Below, piece after piece: positions 1 to 10,811 of a stretch of 64,000 nucleotides of DNA. Position numbers and translations under genes: made by a program. Each line of letters starts with the position of its first letter. Within the stretch, counting starts at the first letter, position 1. Source of the DNA: Sepioteuthis lessoniana (Eukaryota; Mollusca; Cephalopoda; Myopsida; Loliginidae); NCBI GenBank assembly GCA_963585895.1, contig OY757904.1, positions 7,836,860 to 7,900,859 on the forward strand, in the 5' to 3' direction. The notes below the pieces were generated by a model that was given only the letters and a program-made list of their open reading frames with translations, was not told where the DNA came from and made no database searches.

Positions 1-91
1 TCGGAGGGGTGCTGAGAGAACTGGAAAGTGGGATCGGAGAAGTGAGTTTAAATTTGTTTGACTTCAGTTCTCTGCAAGACTTTTAATGAAT

Positions 92-1968
92 TGGGTGTAA
101 GTGCATCTGTATGGGTTTGTTTGGAGACAGAGGCATAGCATATACCTATGTGTGTGCATCTGGGTGCAAATGTATCTATAGGTTCGTGCGCAGACAGAGG
201 CATAGCATATACCTATATGTGTGCATCTGGGTGCAAGTGTATCTGTATGGGTTTGTGTGCAGACTGACGCATAGCATAAACCTATGTGTGTGCATCTTGG
301 TGTAAGTGTATCTGTATGAGTTTGTGTTCAGACAAAGGCATAGCATATACCTATGTGTGTGCATCTGGGTGCAAATGTATCTGTATGGGTTTGTGTGCAG
401 ACAGAGGCATAGCATAAACCTATGTGTGTGCATCTGGGTGCAATTGTATCTGTATGGGTTTGTGTGCAGACAGAGGCATAGCATAAACCTATGTGTGTGC
501 GTCTGGGTGTAAGTGTATCTGTATGGGTTTGTGTGCAGACAGAGGCATAGCATAAACCTATGTGTGTGCGTCTGGGTGTAAGTGTATCTGTATGGGTTTG
601 TGTGCAGACAGAGGCATAGCATAAACCTATGTGTGTGCATCTGGGTGCAAGTGTATCTGTATGGGTTTGTGTGCAGACTGAGGCATAGTATATACCTATG
701 TGTGTGCATCTTGGTGTAAGTGTATCTGTATGAGTTTGTGTGCAGACAGAGGCATAGCATATACCTATGTGTGTGCATTTGGGTGCAAATGTATCTGTAT
801 GGGTTTGTGTGCAGACAGAGGCATAGCATATAGGTATGAGTGTGTATCTTGGTGTAAGTGTATTTGTATGGATTTGTGTTCTGACAGAGGTATAGCATAT
901 ACGTATGAGTGTGCATCTGGCTGCAAATGTATCTGTATGGGTTTGTGTGCAGACAGAGGCATAGCATATACCTATGTGTGTTCGTCCTGGTGCAAATGTA
1001 TCTTTATGGGTTTGTGTGCAGACTGAGGTATAGCATATACGTATGAGTGCAAGTGTGTCTGTATGGGTGTGTGTACGGACAGAGGCAAAGCATATACCTA
1101 TTTGTGTGCATCTGGAGGCAAGAATATCTGTATTGGTGTGTGTACAGGCAGAGGCATAGCATATAAGTATGTGTGTGCTTCTTGGTGCAAGTGTATCTTT
1201 ATGGGTGCGTGTGGGGAGCATAGAAATAGCATACATGTATGTGTGTGCATTTGGATGCAGGTGTATCTTTATGGGTGTATATGCGGAAGAGGCATAGTAT
1301 ATGTGTACATTTCGGTGCAACTGTCTCTGTATTGGTTTGTGTGGGGAACAGAGGCATAGCATATTTGTATGTGTGTGTATTTGGGGGCAAGTGTATCTGT
1401 ACGGGTGTGTGTGCGGGCAGAGGCATAGCATATACGTATGCATGGGAATTAGGGTGCAAATGTATCTGTATGTATGTACGTATGTCCTTGTATTTGGGTG
1501 CAACTCTATCTCTAATGTAGGTATGCGGGAAAAGACATAATATATGTGTGCATTTCGGTGCAAGTGTGTCTGTATGAGTATGTGTGCGGAAAGAGGCGAA
1601 GCATACATGTATGTTTGGGTATTTCGGTTAAAATGTATCTGCAATGATGTGTATCTGGAAGAAGCATAGCATATGTGTGCATTTCGGTGAAACTGTATCT
1701 GTATTGGTGCGTGTGGGAAGCAGAAGTTTAGCATATATGTATGTGTGTGCATTTGGGTGCAAGTGTATCTGTATGGCTGTGTGTGCAATCGGAAGCATAG
1801 CAGATATGTATGTGCGTGCATTTCGATGCAAGTGTATCTGTATGTGTATATGTGCGGGCAGAGGCATAGCATATACATATTTGCGTGCATTTGGGTGCAA
1901 GTGTATCTGTATAGGTGTGTGTGGGGAGTAGAGGCGTAGCGTATATGCATACGTGTGCATTTGAATGT
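92..1968. repeat. 69-bp minisatellite, about 27 units
   Basis: A unit of 69 bp recurs with landmarks GGCATAGCATA, GTGTGTGCATCTGGGTGCAA and GTATCTGTATGGGTTTGTGT. The period is exact in the left half (for example unit starts at 541 and 610). Units right of about 1030 are more diverged and vary in length. Because 69 is a multiple of three, several frames on both strands stay open for hundreds of codons, including a 540-codon one on the minus strand. These translate to a 23-residue repeat rich in C, H, T and Y. I read them as a by-product of the period, not as genes. Confidence 0.95.
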
Positions 1969-2500
1969 ATTTATTTATCTTCTTTTAGTTATGGGTAAAA
2001 TAGTAAGGAAGCCTGGTGGACAACTAAATTTGGAGAAGATTTATTTTGAATTAAAAACAAGAAACTGGCGTATCTAAAGCAGTCTGACGTTGTCTTCAAT
2101 CTTGTAGTACGTTCAGTGATGACGCTGGTGATAAACTGTATTGGCTGTGACGGACAACATTGCTCTGAGATTTTAAAAATTTGCAGAATCATATCGTATT
2201 CTTTTGTATAGTTTATTTATGCTATGACGATTTTTCTGCTTATCGTCTTTATTTTTAATTTTAGGTTTTTATATTGTATGTTATTTGTGTCTGTAGTTTC
2301 TTTGCTACAACCATTTGTTCTTCATAAAATAGTCTGTGGCTCACAAGGGAATATTAGATTTCTTCTCGTTGTGCAGTTTAGAACTTTCACATCACTGTTT
2401 AACAAGTTATTAGACTATAGTTGCTTGGGATGGTTCTTTTTTTGGGGGGGTCTTTCTTCTATCTCGATTAATAATCATTATATACTTTATTAGTTTTTAA
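1969..2500. other. no recognisable feature
   Basis: AT-rich unique-looking sequence between the minisatellite and the first LINE fragment. Short open frames on both strands show no motif I recognise. Confidence 0.5.
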
Positions 2501-2740
2501 CACAAGTAGTATTTGGTAGCCTTCACTGGCGTCCAATTGACAGAAAGTCGCATCAGATATTTTGGTTTCTTTTCTATAATTGTAGCGATGCTGTGGATAG
2601 TATCACTTCTCGAATTTCCAGTTCCTCGAGTCTTTTTTCTGTTCTTCGGTATTCTTCCAAGTGTTCCAATAATAATTGGTATTATTGTCACCTTTATGTT
2701 CCAACATTTTCAGTTCTATGGTAAGCCACTGGTATTTATT

Positions 2741-3300
2741 GCCTAGTCGGCTGGGGGTGTAGAATACACCGACTACATCTCTGCAGAGGGGTAAGACCCT
2801 CCCCAACGATTGTCTTGGATATGATACTAAACACTCTGATGGTGAGGTTCCAATATTGCTGGAGCTTTGGGGAATGCGGAGTACCCTTTCATTGCCATCG
2901 CTCCCAGGTCCACTCCCAGGTCCACTCTGGCCCGTAGTGGTAGCACCTGATATAGTCCAATCTATGAGTCAAATAGAACTAAATTGCGTACTTATGCTAA
3001 ACTGAATTATTTGAAATAGAACTGTTTTGATATTCAAACTAACTATACTTACGCTAAACTGACTTGTTTGAAATAGAACTTTTTTGACATTTAACTGTGC
3101 GTGAACAAAAACTATACTTATACTAAATTGAATTGTTTAAGTTGAAACTGTTTGAATAAACTGAATAGCATGAAATAGAAATCATTTTGACAATTAAACT
3201 GTGTACTCATGCTAAACAGAATTTATGAAATAGAACTGATTATTTGTATAAAAATGGATTTGGCTTTAAATAACCTACAAAGGTTAATATGTCATAAAAC
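2741..3300 (-). mobile_element. R-element copy (noncoding repeat family)
   Basis: The left part (2745-2970) matches, as reverse complement, a block repeated at 14636, 17460, 27240, 39055, 60215 and 63740: a gtgctaccacttcgggcc-like start, a ggcaatgaaggggtactcc core and a cttacccctctgcagagat end. The right part (2970-3240) is a tandem array of roughly 60-70-bp subunits, each containing a tttgaaatagaactgtttt-like stretch. No open frame is conserved among copies. It sits inside a LINE, so the family has moved. Confidence 0.7.
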
Positions 3301-3862
3301 CCAAATACCCAAACAACAGGTATTAAACCAGTTTTTCGCTTTTCTTTCCTTTTATTCGCTAATCTGTTGGAACAATGAAGTCTACCAGTTCTTTTGTGTG
3401 AATTCAAAGCAGATATGCTCTTCTTTCTGGTATTGCCGGATCAGTTTTTATCTTAAAATCTCACATAATTTTGTGGGTTTCATTTATACCATTCATATGA
3501 ATGGTCAAAATTTAGTCGCTTGCACAGTTCTCAGTAAATCACGTTCTCCACCTAGTCGTGCCCTTTTTTGACTCTTCAGACGCCAGTTTTCTGCATTCGC
3601 TTATCATGTGGTTGAATGCTTCTTCTCTCTCTCATTCACCCTCTCTGTCTGTCTATCTTTCTCTACATAGCTTACAGTTGATATTCGTCTGAGTATTGCT
3701 TGTTCTGCCTTTTAAATAGTTGTTTCTTATGGTGCTGTTCTTAACTGTTATTAATAGAGAGCCCAGGATACCTCTTTGTATTTAACGTATGATCACTTTG
3801 ACAAATAATTGAGGGGGTAATGAGTCCCATTGAAGAATGCCTCTTTTTATTTAACGTATTAT

Positions 3863-4561
3863 TGTTATGTTTTGACCTTCGACCCGGCCCAAAGAAATGC
3901 TATTCCAAGGTGATGCACCGGAAGGAAGTGACACATTCCAATGGCCAGTAATCGAAAGAGATCACGTGGGCGGATTAAGGCTTATAATATGGGACAAGGT
4001 GAAGGTCCCACTGTGCCAATACAGACTGATGCACCGGAAGAGAGTGACCTATGAACTGCATGACAGTTATTTCCGCTTGATGACGATTAAACATTCGATT
4101 TCAAAGATCCAGTGGGCGATCGTGTGGGCGTTGAATTATTATTTAACTCAGTTGAGTTCGATTCCAAGAGTAGTTGCCAGTAGAATTCCAGACAGCTAGA
4201 GACCATATGTGGTAGGGAAAGCCACACCCGAACTAGGGGGCCCTCGGAAACCCCGATGGAGTGGACCCCAGCATCAGGAGAACAAGAAAGACACAACGTG
4301 GCGGTCATAACAGAGGGGTCAAGATATTACAGTTTATGTTCGGTCTCCAGCTCCCTCTCACATGAAACCCTTGAACAACCCTTTCGAACCTTACAAATAA
4401 AGTGAGGGGTAAAATATTTTGGTAAAGAAGTCTTACTGCGTCTTCCTTATTGCGTCTTTCTGCGTGCGTCTGATCAATTCATTGCGTCGGTATGTATCCA
4501 GCATATATATGTATATTTCTGCATGAATCAGAAGATGACAATACAACATTATCACACTGGC
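3863..4561. mobile_element. GC-rich insert flanked by a 13-bp direct repeat
   Basis: The 13-mer TTTAACGTATTAT occurs at 3850-3862 and again at 4562-4574, bracketing about 700 bp that is clearly more GC-rich than its neighbours. The insert interrupts the antisense LINE. Inside, gatgcaccggaag recurs at 3913 and 4030, both followed by agtgac, an AATAAA lies near 4397, and TGCGTC is repeated several times near 4437-4490. The polyadenylation-like site and repeat-rich end suggest a retroelement part, but I recognise no protein and no complete LTR ends. Confidence 0.5.
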
Positions 4562-5237
4562 TTTAACGTATTATCCTCTGGCTATCAGAACCATTCTCCA
4601 ATTTTCCTAGCACCTGTGATGAAGTTGGTTGCTTACTCGCAGGTTTTTTCTATTTCAAGCAGTCCGTGGTTGTGGCATCATGTCATATGCATTCTTGCAG
4701 TCTATCCATATTATAGTTAAAGTCCCCCCTCATTTTTACATCATTGAGGATAATGTCGCTTATGTAAAATGGGCCATTCGTGCTTCAGTTCCTTTGCAGA
4801 ATCTTTTCTGTCCTTTGGAAAGAAGCTCACAGCTTTCGAGCAAATAATAAATTTCTTTTCTTTAGATGATTGAGACTTATCATCGGTATGCAATGGCCTG
4901 GATTGGTTCGTTTTTTCTGACACCTTCGTAGTTCAAGATAGTTTTTTTCTTTTATATTTCATTCATGAATTTTTGCCTCTGGTCGAAATTTGCGCAGTTG
5001 CTCAGCTCATCAACTGTGAATCGTCGTGAATTGTTTGAAATAAAATTTATGAATTCTAGCATTGTCAGGTACCTTCCAATTTCTATTTTTCTTGAGGGTT
5101 CCTCTTATGGACTCACGAAGTATTTCTGCTTTTGGTCCTTCAAATTCTTGTTATTCGTTCTTCATGTTGATCAACCATTCAGCTTTTGTGTTGAGCGCTA
5201 CTCCCTGTCCACATAGTTTTCTCCAATAGTGTATTGT

Positions 5238-6090
5238 TTCGACTGAATCGTAATTATTATTTTTCTCTTTTGAAAGTTTCTCACACCAGTCTGAGTGACA
5301 GCAAGTCTCCTCAAGTCTCCAGGACTCGTCTCAGGATTCTGGCCGTTTCTGCAATGCTGTCATTTGAATAGTCTCTACCCGTCCGCCAACTTCCAACCCC
5401 TCCAGGTCTTTTAATAATCCTTTAGTTATTGTGCCTAAAGCATCAATCACAATTGGTATTATCATTATTATTATAATTATCATTTCACTCCTTGCGTGTT
5501 TTTCACACCAGCTTTGTGTGGTTGTCTTTTACTGGAGCCTGAGTGACAGCAAGTCTCTTCAAGTCACTAAGACCCTTCCCTAGTATTCTAGCCAAACGTA
5601 AAAATGCTGTGGTCTAGATGGTCTCGATTCTTCCTCTGTATTCCTGTTCTTTCAATCCCCTTTCCAAGACTTTAGTGATCGTTATAATCACATCAACCAC
5701 GGTTGGTATCACCGTCACCCTCATGTTCCATAGCATTTTCAGTTCTTTTGCAAGATTCAAGTATTTGTCGATTTTTTCGTTTTATTTTCATTTTGTGGTC
5801 CGTTGGAACGGCAAAGTCCAACAGTTCATTCTAGGTTTAGCATTATTATTTCACTCCAAGCAGATTTTCCACACCAGTTTTAATTGATAGTTTTTCCCTG
5901 AACTCTGAGTGACAGCAAATCTCTGCAGGTTGCTAGAACACTTTTGTGTCTATTAGCCGATCTTAATAATGCTGGGGTATGGATGGTCTCGATTCTTCCT
6001 CTGATCTTCAGTTCTCATAGAAATTTCAGGGTTCCAGGACTCTTCTGTGTATTTCAGCCGATCTTAACACTGCTGGGGTCTGATTTCCAA
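5238..6090 (-). mobile_element. Three stacked RLE-LINE 3-prime ends
   Basis: Three 5-prime truncated copies follow one another at about 5238-5465, 5485-5840 and 5845-6085. Each starts on the plus strand with tttcacaccag, then gagtgacagcaagtctc, and runs into the antisense of the VTIIPIVIG block (caattggtat in plus-strand reading). The junctions are short ATT-rich tracts, which are the remains of each copy's 3-prime tail. No copy has a usable frame. Confidence 0.75.
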
Positions 6091-6154
6091 TTATTCCGGT
6101 ATTTTTCAAACTTTTTGTGGACCATTTTTAGTATATCGGATAAGCTAGTTCATA

Positions 6155-6245
6155 TTCACTACAACGTTTACTTTCGGACTAATACCCCTGAGAAAGGTAT
6201 AATCCCTTATCCCCACGACAATGGGTTAAATAGTACCACAACTGT
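6155..6245 (+). mobile_element. SINE-A body fragment
   Basis: The string actaatacccctgagaaag followed by gggttaaatag matches the central body of SINE-A. The tRNA-like head and the tail are missing. Confidence 0.45.
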
Positions 6246-6249
6246 TTTT

Positions 6250-7298
6250 CTACAAGAAAGCCTTAACTAAGACATGAAAGTTGATATTCCATTAAACAAA
6301 GAAACCGAACAAAACCAGTTAATGTTCTTTTTGACGAACATATGAATAATAATAATTTTTGACCATCGATTGTCTAGTTTTCTCCGTATAGGATCAATCT
6401 TATACGCAAAAAACCAGACAGAATCGAATTTGTATCTTTCAATAACAACTCTAAATTGGGGTTAAAGAATACGAATTCATTTTTTGATCTGATAGAATTG
6501 TTGCTGAGACCGTTGGGAAACTTAATATTTTGATCCTTCCTTTTTTTTAAAAATCAAAACGAAATAATTACACATATATACCTCGTTTCATTATTCGAGT
6601 TTACAACAGTCAATAGTGTCTTTTACAATATTTTCAGCTTACTGTCTCTATTACTTGCATCAACACTTATCACTTTAACACACAAACATGCGCACAAACC
6701 GTGAGGTAAATATCAAATACTCAAAGAGGCAAAATCAATTATTCACTAGTCTAACGGCACATATTTCTGCTGCTTACCAGTATACTTTCAGATTTAACAA
6801 TTTAACAAGTTCCTGCTATCTCGTAAAACACCCCCATGTTTATCTATCAATGCATAAATCACAATATTCTTCAATCAGCCAAGAACTGGCTTGAAGTTCG
6901 AGCGCTTTACTCATCAAGATCAAACAAGTTATATACGCCATTAAAGTCTACTTTTATACTCCACACCAAAATAGGTTTTTAACCAGATATCTAGATTCAA
7001 AATTCTCCCACGAGAATTACAAGTATACATTTCCTATCACTGTACAAGTAAGATAAACTAAACTGTTCTTGTTATACTTTATATTCCATTTTCTCTTTTT
7101 GATTTCATTTGTAAAAGTTTTGTTTGACATCAGACATGGCGATGTTTTCGTTTCCATGATGAAAGCTTGCCTTTCAACAGAAACGCGTTGTTATCAACGC
7201 AAACCACAATAGATAGAGGAAGCAGAAAGTACTGAACATTAATCTCTTCTTATACATTTCAGGTCTCTACATACTACTAAGATTCTCATTACTTTGTG
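6250..7298. other. AT-rich, no gene recognised
   Basis: No conserved frame. Near 7153-7200 the order gatgaaagc, gaaacgcg and a small hairpin (GCGTTG, TTAT, CAACGC) resembles the tail of a Penelope-like element but does not satisfy a hammerhead core. Confidence 0.4.
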
Positions 7299-7301
7299 TT
7301 C

Positions 7302-7302
<1 letters not shown>

Positions 7303-7371
<69 letters not shown>

Positions 7372-7468
7372 ATTAAGAAAAAGAAAAACCGGCCACATTA
7401 GGATTATAAATCTATTTCCATCCTGTTATGGGTATTGATATGAAACAATAACACCAAAAATCATGATC

Positions 7469-7504
<36 letters not shown>

Positions 7505-7610
7505 TAATTAAATATATATATAATTATATATATATATATAATTGATAATTATATATATATATGTGATATATATAATTAATAATTATATATATATATATAT
7601 ATATAATTAG
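7303..7610. repeat. TA/ATT microsatellite block
   Basis: A pure TA run covers about 7303-7369. More TA and imperfect ATATAATTA runs follow from about 7470 to 7605, with unique sequence between. Confidence 0.95.
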
Positions 7611-7629
7611 GATTAGAATATAAACGACA

Positions 7630-8005
7630 AAGGCAACTTCAATCCGGAAAATCTTTACCATGTAGGAAAATATAGATCAATATAACAATATGTTTCAAGT
7701 GTAAAAAGACAAGATATAAAACAGGAAAAAAACAAAAAAAACTTACACTTTAAATTTTAACAATTTCGTAAGATGAGGATCTTAGAATAAAGATTTACTG
7801 ATAAAAAATATTGCTCAAATAAAATACGGACTTAATACAATTCTGACTTTGATTAAAATTTAATGCTGAAGCCACCTTTAATTCGTTAAATCTTTACTGT
7901 GCTTAAAGCAGGAAAATGACGAGCAATGTGATAATATGTTTCAAGTGTAAAAAATAGCTAAAAAGAAGGATAAAAACTCACTACATAGAGTTTCACGCTT
8001 TATAT
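7630..8005. repeat. Two diverged direct repeats
   Basis: Two stretches, about 7640-7760 and 7870-8000, share gaaaatctttacc/aaatctttactg, then ataatatgtttcaagtgtaaaaa at 7683 and 7931, and an A-rich segment. They look like two copies of one short interspersed repeat or an old duplication. No frame is conserved. Confidence 0.5.
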
Positions 8006-8374
8006 ATATATAGAGTATTAGTTACTTAAAACCATATTATTGCTTGTAAAAAGACTGACTTCATCATTGAATAACTTAAAAAGCGTTGATATACCGTAAA
8101 ACCAACCAATCGTTTTATCGATTTATACCTTTAGTCTACACCAACATGTATTGCACAACAATGATAAAATTTTCGATAAGTGATCAGTTATTAAGAAAGA
8201 ATTTTCTAAAAATTATTGCTTATTCTATTTAAAATCTTTGACAATACAGTTGATTGTATTGGAAAGAAAATATAATTTAAAGAAAATGCTTTCTTTTAAT
8301 CAAATATTGATTATGACCATTGTTTTCTGGAATTAATTTTCTATCTGTCTGTCCGTCTGTCTGTCTGTAAACGC

Positions 8375-10175
8375 CATACCAGAAAAAATTGATCCCAACA
8401 CACTCATAGCCATATTTGACGTCACAAACCTATATAGCAATATTCCCCATGAATTGGGAAAAGAAGCCATCTCATTTTGGATAGATAAATACCCAGACAC
8501 ATTCCACCCAAGATTTAAAAAAAAATTGCATAGAGGATATAGACATAATCCTTAATAATAACTCCTATTAGTTCAATAACATTAACAATATCCAGATCCT
8601 AGGAACAGCTATGGGAACTAAAATGGCGCCAACAAACGCTACCCTAACCTTAGCATATTTGGAAGAAAACCCATATAGAATAGTAGGTAAAAAATACGGC
8701 AACGACAAAAAAGAATTTATCAAATCGTGGAAAAGATATTTGGATGATTGCTTCATATTCAGGAAATGACCATAGGGAGACAACGAATTACACCACCTAC
8801 TACAAAACCTTCCCAATCCCCAAAAAATTTACTATAGAACACAGCTCAAAAGAAGTACCATTTTTAGACATCCTTATAAAAACGTAAATGGTCAAATCAT
8901 CACAGATATCTACCACAAACCAACAGACACCCAACAATACCTCCACTTTAAAAGCCACTATCCCCCAAACTGTATAAAATCCATTCCTTACACTCTAGCA
9001 CTTAGAAAACACACAATAATCACGGATAAAAACCTAAAAAAAACTCGCCTTAAAGAACTACACACAACGCTAAACCAGAGAAGATACCCAGCAACACTAA
9101 TAAATAAAGGATTGGAATCAACAGAAAAAAATATCTCAAAGAGAATTAAGGAACACGAAAAAAACACAACAACGAGGAACCCTTAGCATACGTCGTAAGC
9201 TACAACGAAAACAACCCAGAACTATTCACAAAAATAATGAAAAATCTAGAAGAACTTTAAACAAGGACAAAATCAAAGACATACTTGTCAACAAAAATCA
9301 TTAAAAGCCAGAGACAACACAAAAATCTTTAAAGAATACTCACCTCTTCTAACTTCGGAGAAAACACAGCACAAGGGGTTACCAAATGCAATAATAAACG
9401 ATGCAAAATATGTGATAAGATTATAGAAGGAAAAACCTATACCTTTAAAAACCTGGAAATAAAATTCAAAATAAGTAAAGACTTGAGCTGCAGCTCAAAA
9501 AACGTAGTCTACATAATTGAATGTTGCAAATGCAGAGAAATATACACAGGGTCTACACAGGCACTTAATACAAGGACATCACTACACAAGAGTAATATCC
9601 AAATAAAAGAAAATAGAAAATTAAAAGTTTCAAAGCACCAATACCAATGTAGTCGAGGTATATTTAAGATAATGCCAATTTATCAAACCAACGACTCTAC
9701 ACGTTACTTCAAATAAAGGAAAGGAATTTTATAGATAAATTTAAACCAAACTTGAATAAAACAGGAATCGTACACACACATATGGAAAGAAACACACACA
9801 TATATATATATATATACATAAAATCTCAAGACACACATCCATACGCATATACAGAAAAAATAATTGCAAGTGAAATCCGAAACCACTCCAAGACACACAC
9901 ACACACACACACACACAACGTATCAAATATCAAAAGTAAATGAGGGGTAAAGTAGGCTAAGAGAAACAAACTCTAAGAAAAAGGAAGGACCGACATTAAT
10001 TAAAAGAAACATGACCAACTGAAAACCATTCAAACTATAAACACGAGTGAGTTCAAGTCACACTGAAGACCCCATTAACTAGGCCTTGTGCCATACATGT
10101 TCTCTGACGAAAGCATTAAGCAAGAAACATACGCGTATGTAAGAACAAAATAAATAATTCATAAAAATACAAATC
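8375..10175 (+). mobile_element. PLE-1: decayed Penelope-like element (RT + GIY-YIG)
   Basis: The plus strand encodes, in order, FDVTNLYSNIPH (8414-8449), LGTAMGTKMAP (about 8599-8632), and KRYLDDCFIF with the catalytic Asp pair (8743-8748). A further RT tail runs to about 9180. A GIY-YIG endonuclease block at 9504-9720 reads VVYIIE, then IYTGST, then RTSLH. In-frame stops (near 8545 and 8767) and frameshifts kill it. Penelope-like elements combine exactly these two domains, and the GIY-YIG nuclease nicks the target. The left end abuts a CTGT microsatellite. The 3-prime noncoding tail (9940-10175) carries the hammerhead candidate annotated separately. Confidence 0.85.
10098..10147 (+). ncRNA. 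Hammerhead ribozyme candidate in PLE-1 tail
   Basis: Stem I pairs TGTTCT (10098-10103) with AGAACA (10142-10147). The core is CTGACGA (10104-10110); core position 7 may be any base. Stem II (10111-10123) is weak: two G-C pairs flanked by A-A mismatches, loop ATTAA. GAA follows at 10124-10126. Stem III is ACATAC (10127-10132) with GTATGT (10135-10140), and the cleavage base is A10141. Hammerheads are known in Penelope-like elements, which supports the reading. The weak stem II fits a decayed copy. Confidence 0.65.
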
Positions 10176-10497
10176 TCTGGGTGGACCTACTCAATTTTAT
10201 ATATATGTATATATATATTTACTAATCAATTATCTACCAGTATTCACGGTACCAGAAAAAAACAAAAAACCCCTGGCCAGGAACAAGAGATAAAAATAAA
10301 AATATCTCGAATCCCGGTCCAGAGGAAAAAGAAAAAGTTTTTTGGGTAAAAAAGAAAGAAAAGACCAACCTCGTCCTACTCCTTGAAAAAAATCAAGGGG
10401 TACTAAGTCAGTGGCCAAAAGAAAACCAAAAAACCCTCCGCGAATACTGCAATGCTATAATTACTAAAGTGCTCAACATTAACCAATGGAGCCAATT
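10175..10497. other. Spacer between PLE-1 and PLE-2
   Basis: Contains a short TA tract (10199-10218) and a purine-rich stretch (10250-10440) that stays open in two frames with many Lys and Glu codons. I recognise no domain. Confidence 0.4.
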
Positions 10498-10640
10498 ATA
10501 GAATTAACTTAAATCGCTAGTCGAAAATCTTCTACTAAAGTTTCACCTTAACGGATCATCAGGAAGTTTCTCCTAAACCATTCTAAGGAGAAATTGCCTT
10601 TATTCACCAAAAACCTCCACCTATCCTAAAATTTGCATAA
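10498..10640 (-). repeat. PLE-2 left inverted repeat (pseudo-LTR)
   Basis: Reverse complement of 11995-12137, with no mismatch that I can see over 143 bp. It carries a minus-strand hammerhead motif. A poly-A-like tract follows immediately inside, as if a tail had been joined to the truncated coding part. Confidence 0.95.
10523..10572 (-). ncRNA. Hammerhead ribozyme candidate, left PLE-2 repeat
   Basis: Same 50 bases as 12063-12112, on the opposite strand. A transcript reading leftward through this repeat would carry the folded motif. See the right copy for base pairing. Confidence 0.7.
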
Positions 10641-10811
10641 AAAAAAAAAAAATAAAAAATAAAAAATAAAAAAAAAAATTTATATTATGAAGATAGTGTA
10701 TGGATAAAAAAAGGAGAGGGTGGAAATTTTGACGTTTCGATCGGAGCATATGATGGTGCGGAAATTTGTGAGCTCGTCGGATGTCTATTACTATATAACA
10801 TTAATAAGATT

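Larger units (their letters stand above)
2515..5222 (-). mobile_element. Decayed RLE-type LINE, one copy split by two insertions
   Basis: Read on the minus strand, three blocks follow the order of an R2/R4-like non-LTR retrotransposon with a restriction-like endonuclease (RLE). 5222 to 4560 gives the N-terminal half of reverse transcriptase: an NWK-x-P-D-type block, a PKDRKDS block that replaces the usual PxEQKG, and motif A read as IWIDCKNAYDMMP near 4664-4714. 3775 to 3330 covers the thumb-to-endonuclease region. 2740 to 2515 is the C-terminal end, with VTIIPIVIG-like sequence. An R-element (about 2741-3300) and a GC-rich insert (3863-4561) interrupt it. Stops, frameshifts and a CT-rich tract near 3610-3665 show it is dead. 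The region with the catalytic MDD box is missing. Confidence 0.7.

Noticed and set aside
328-1950. 540-codon minus-strand open frame
   Set aside because: It lies within a 69-bp tandem repeat whose period is a multiple of three; other frames are open too, so openness is not evidence for a gene.
7150-7205. Hammerhead-like string near a GAAACGCG hairpin
   Set aside because: The core has an extra base (CATGATGA) and stem II cannot form; possibly an old Penelope tail.
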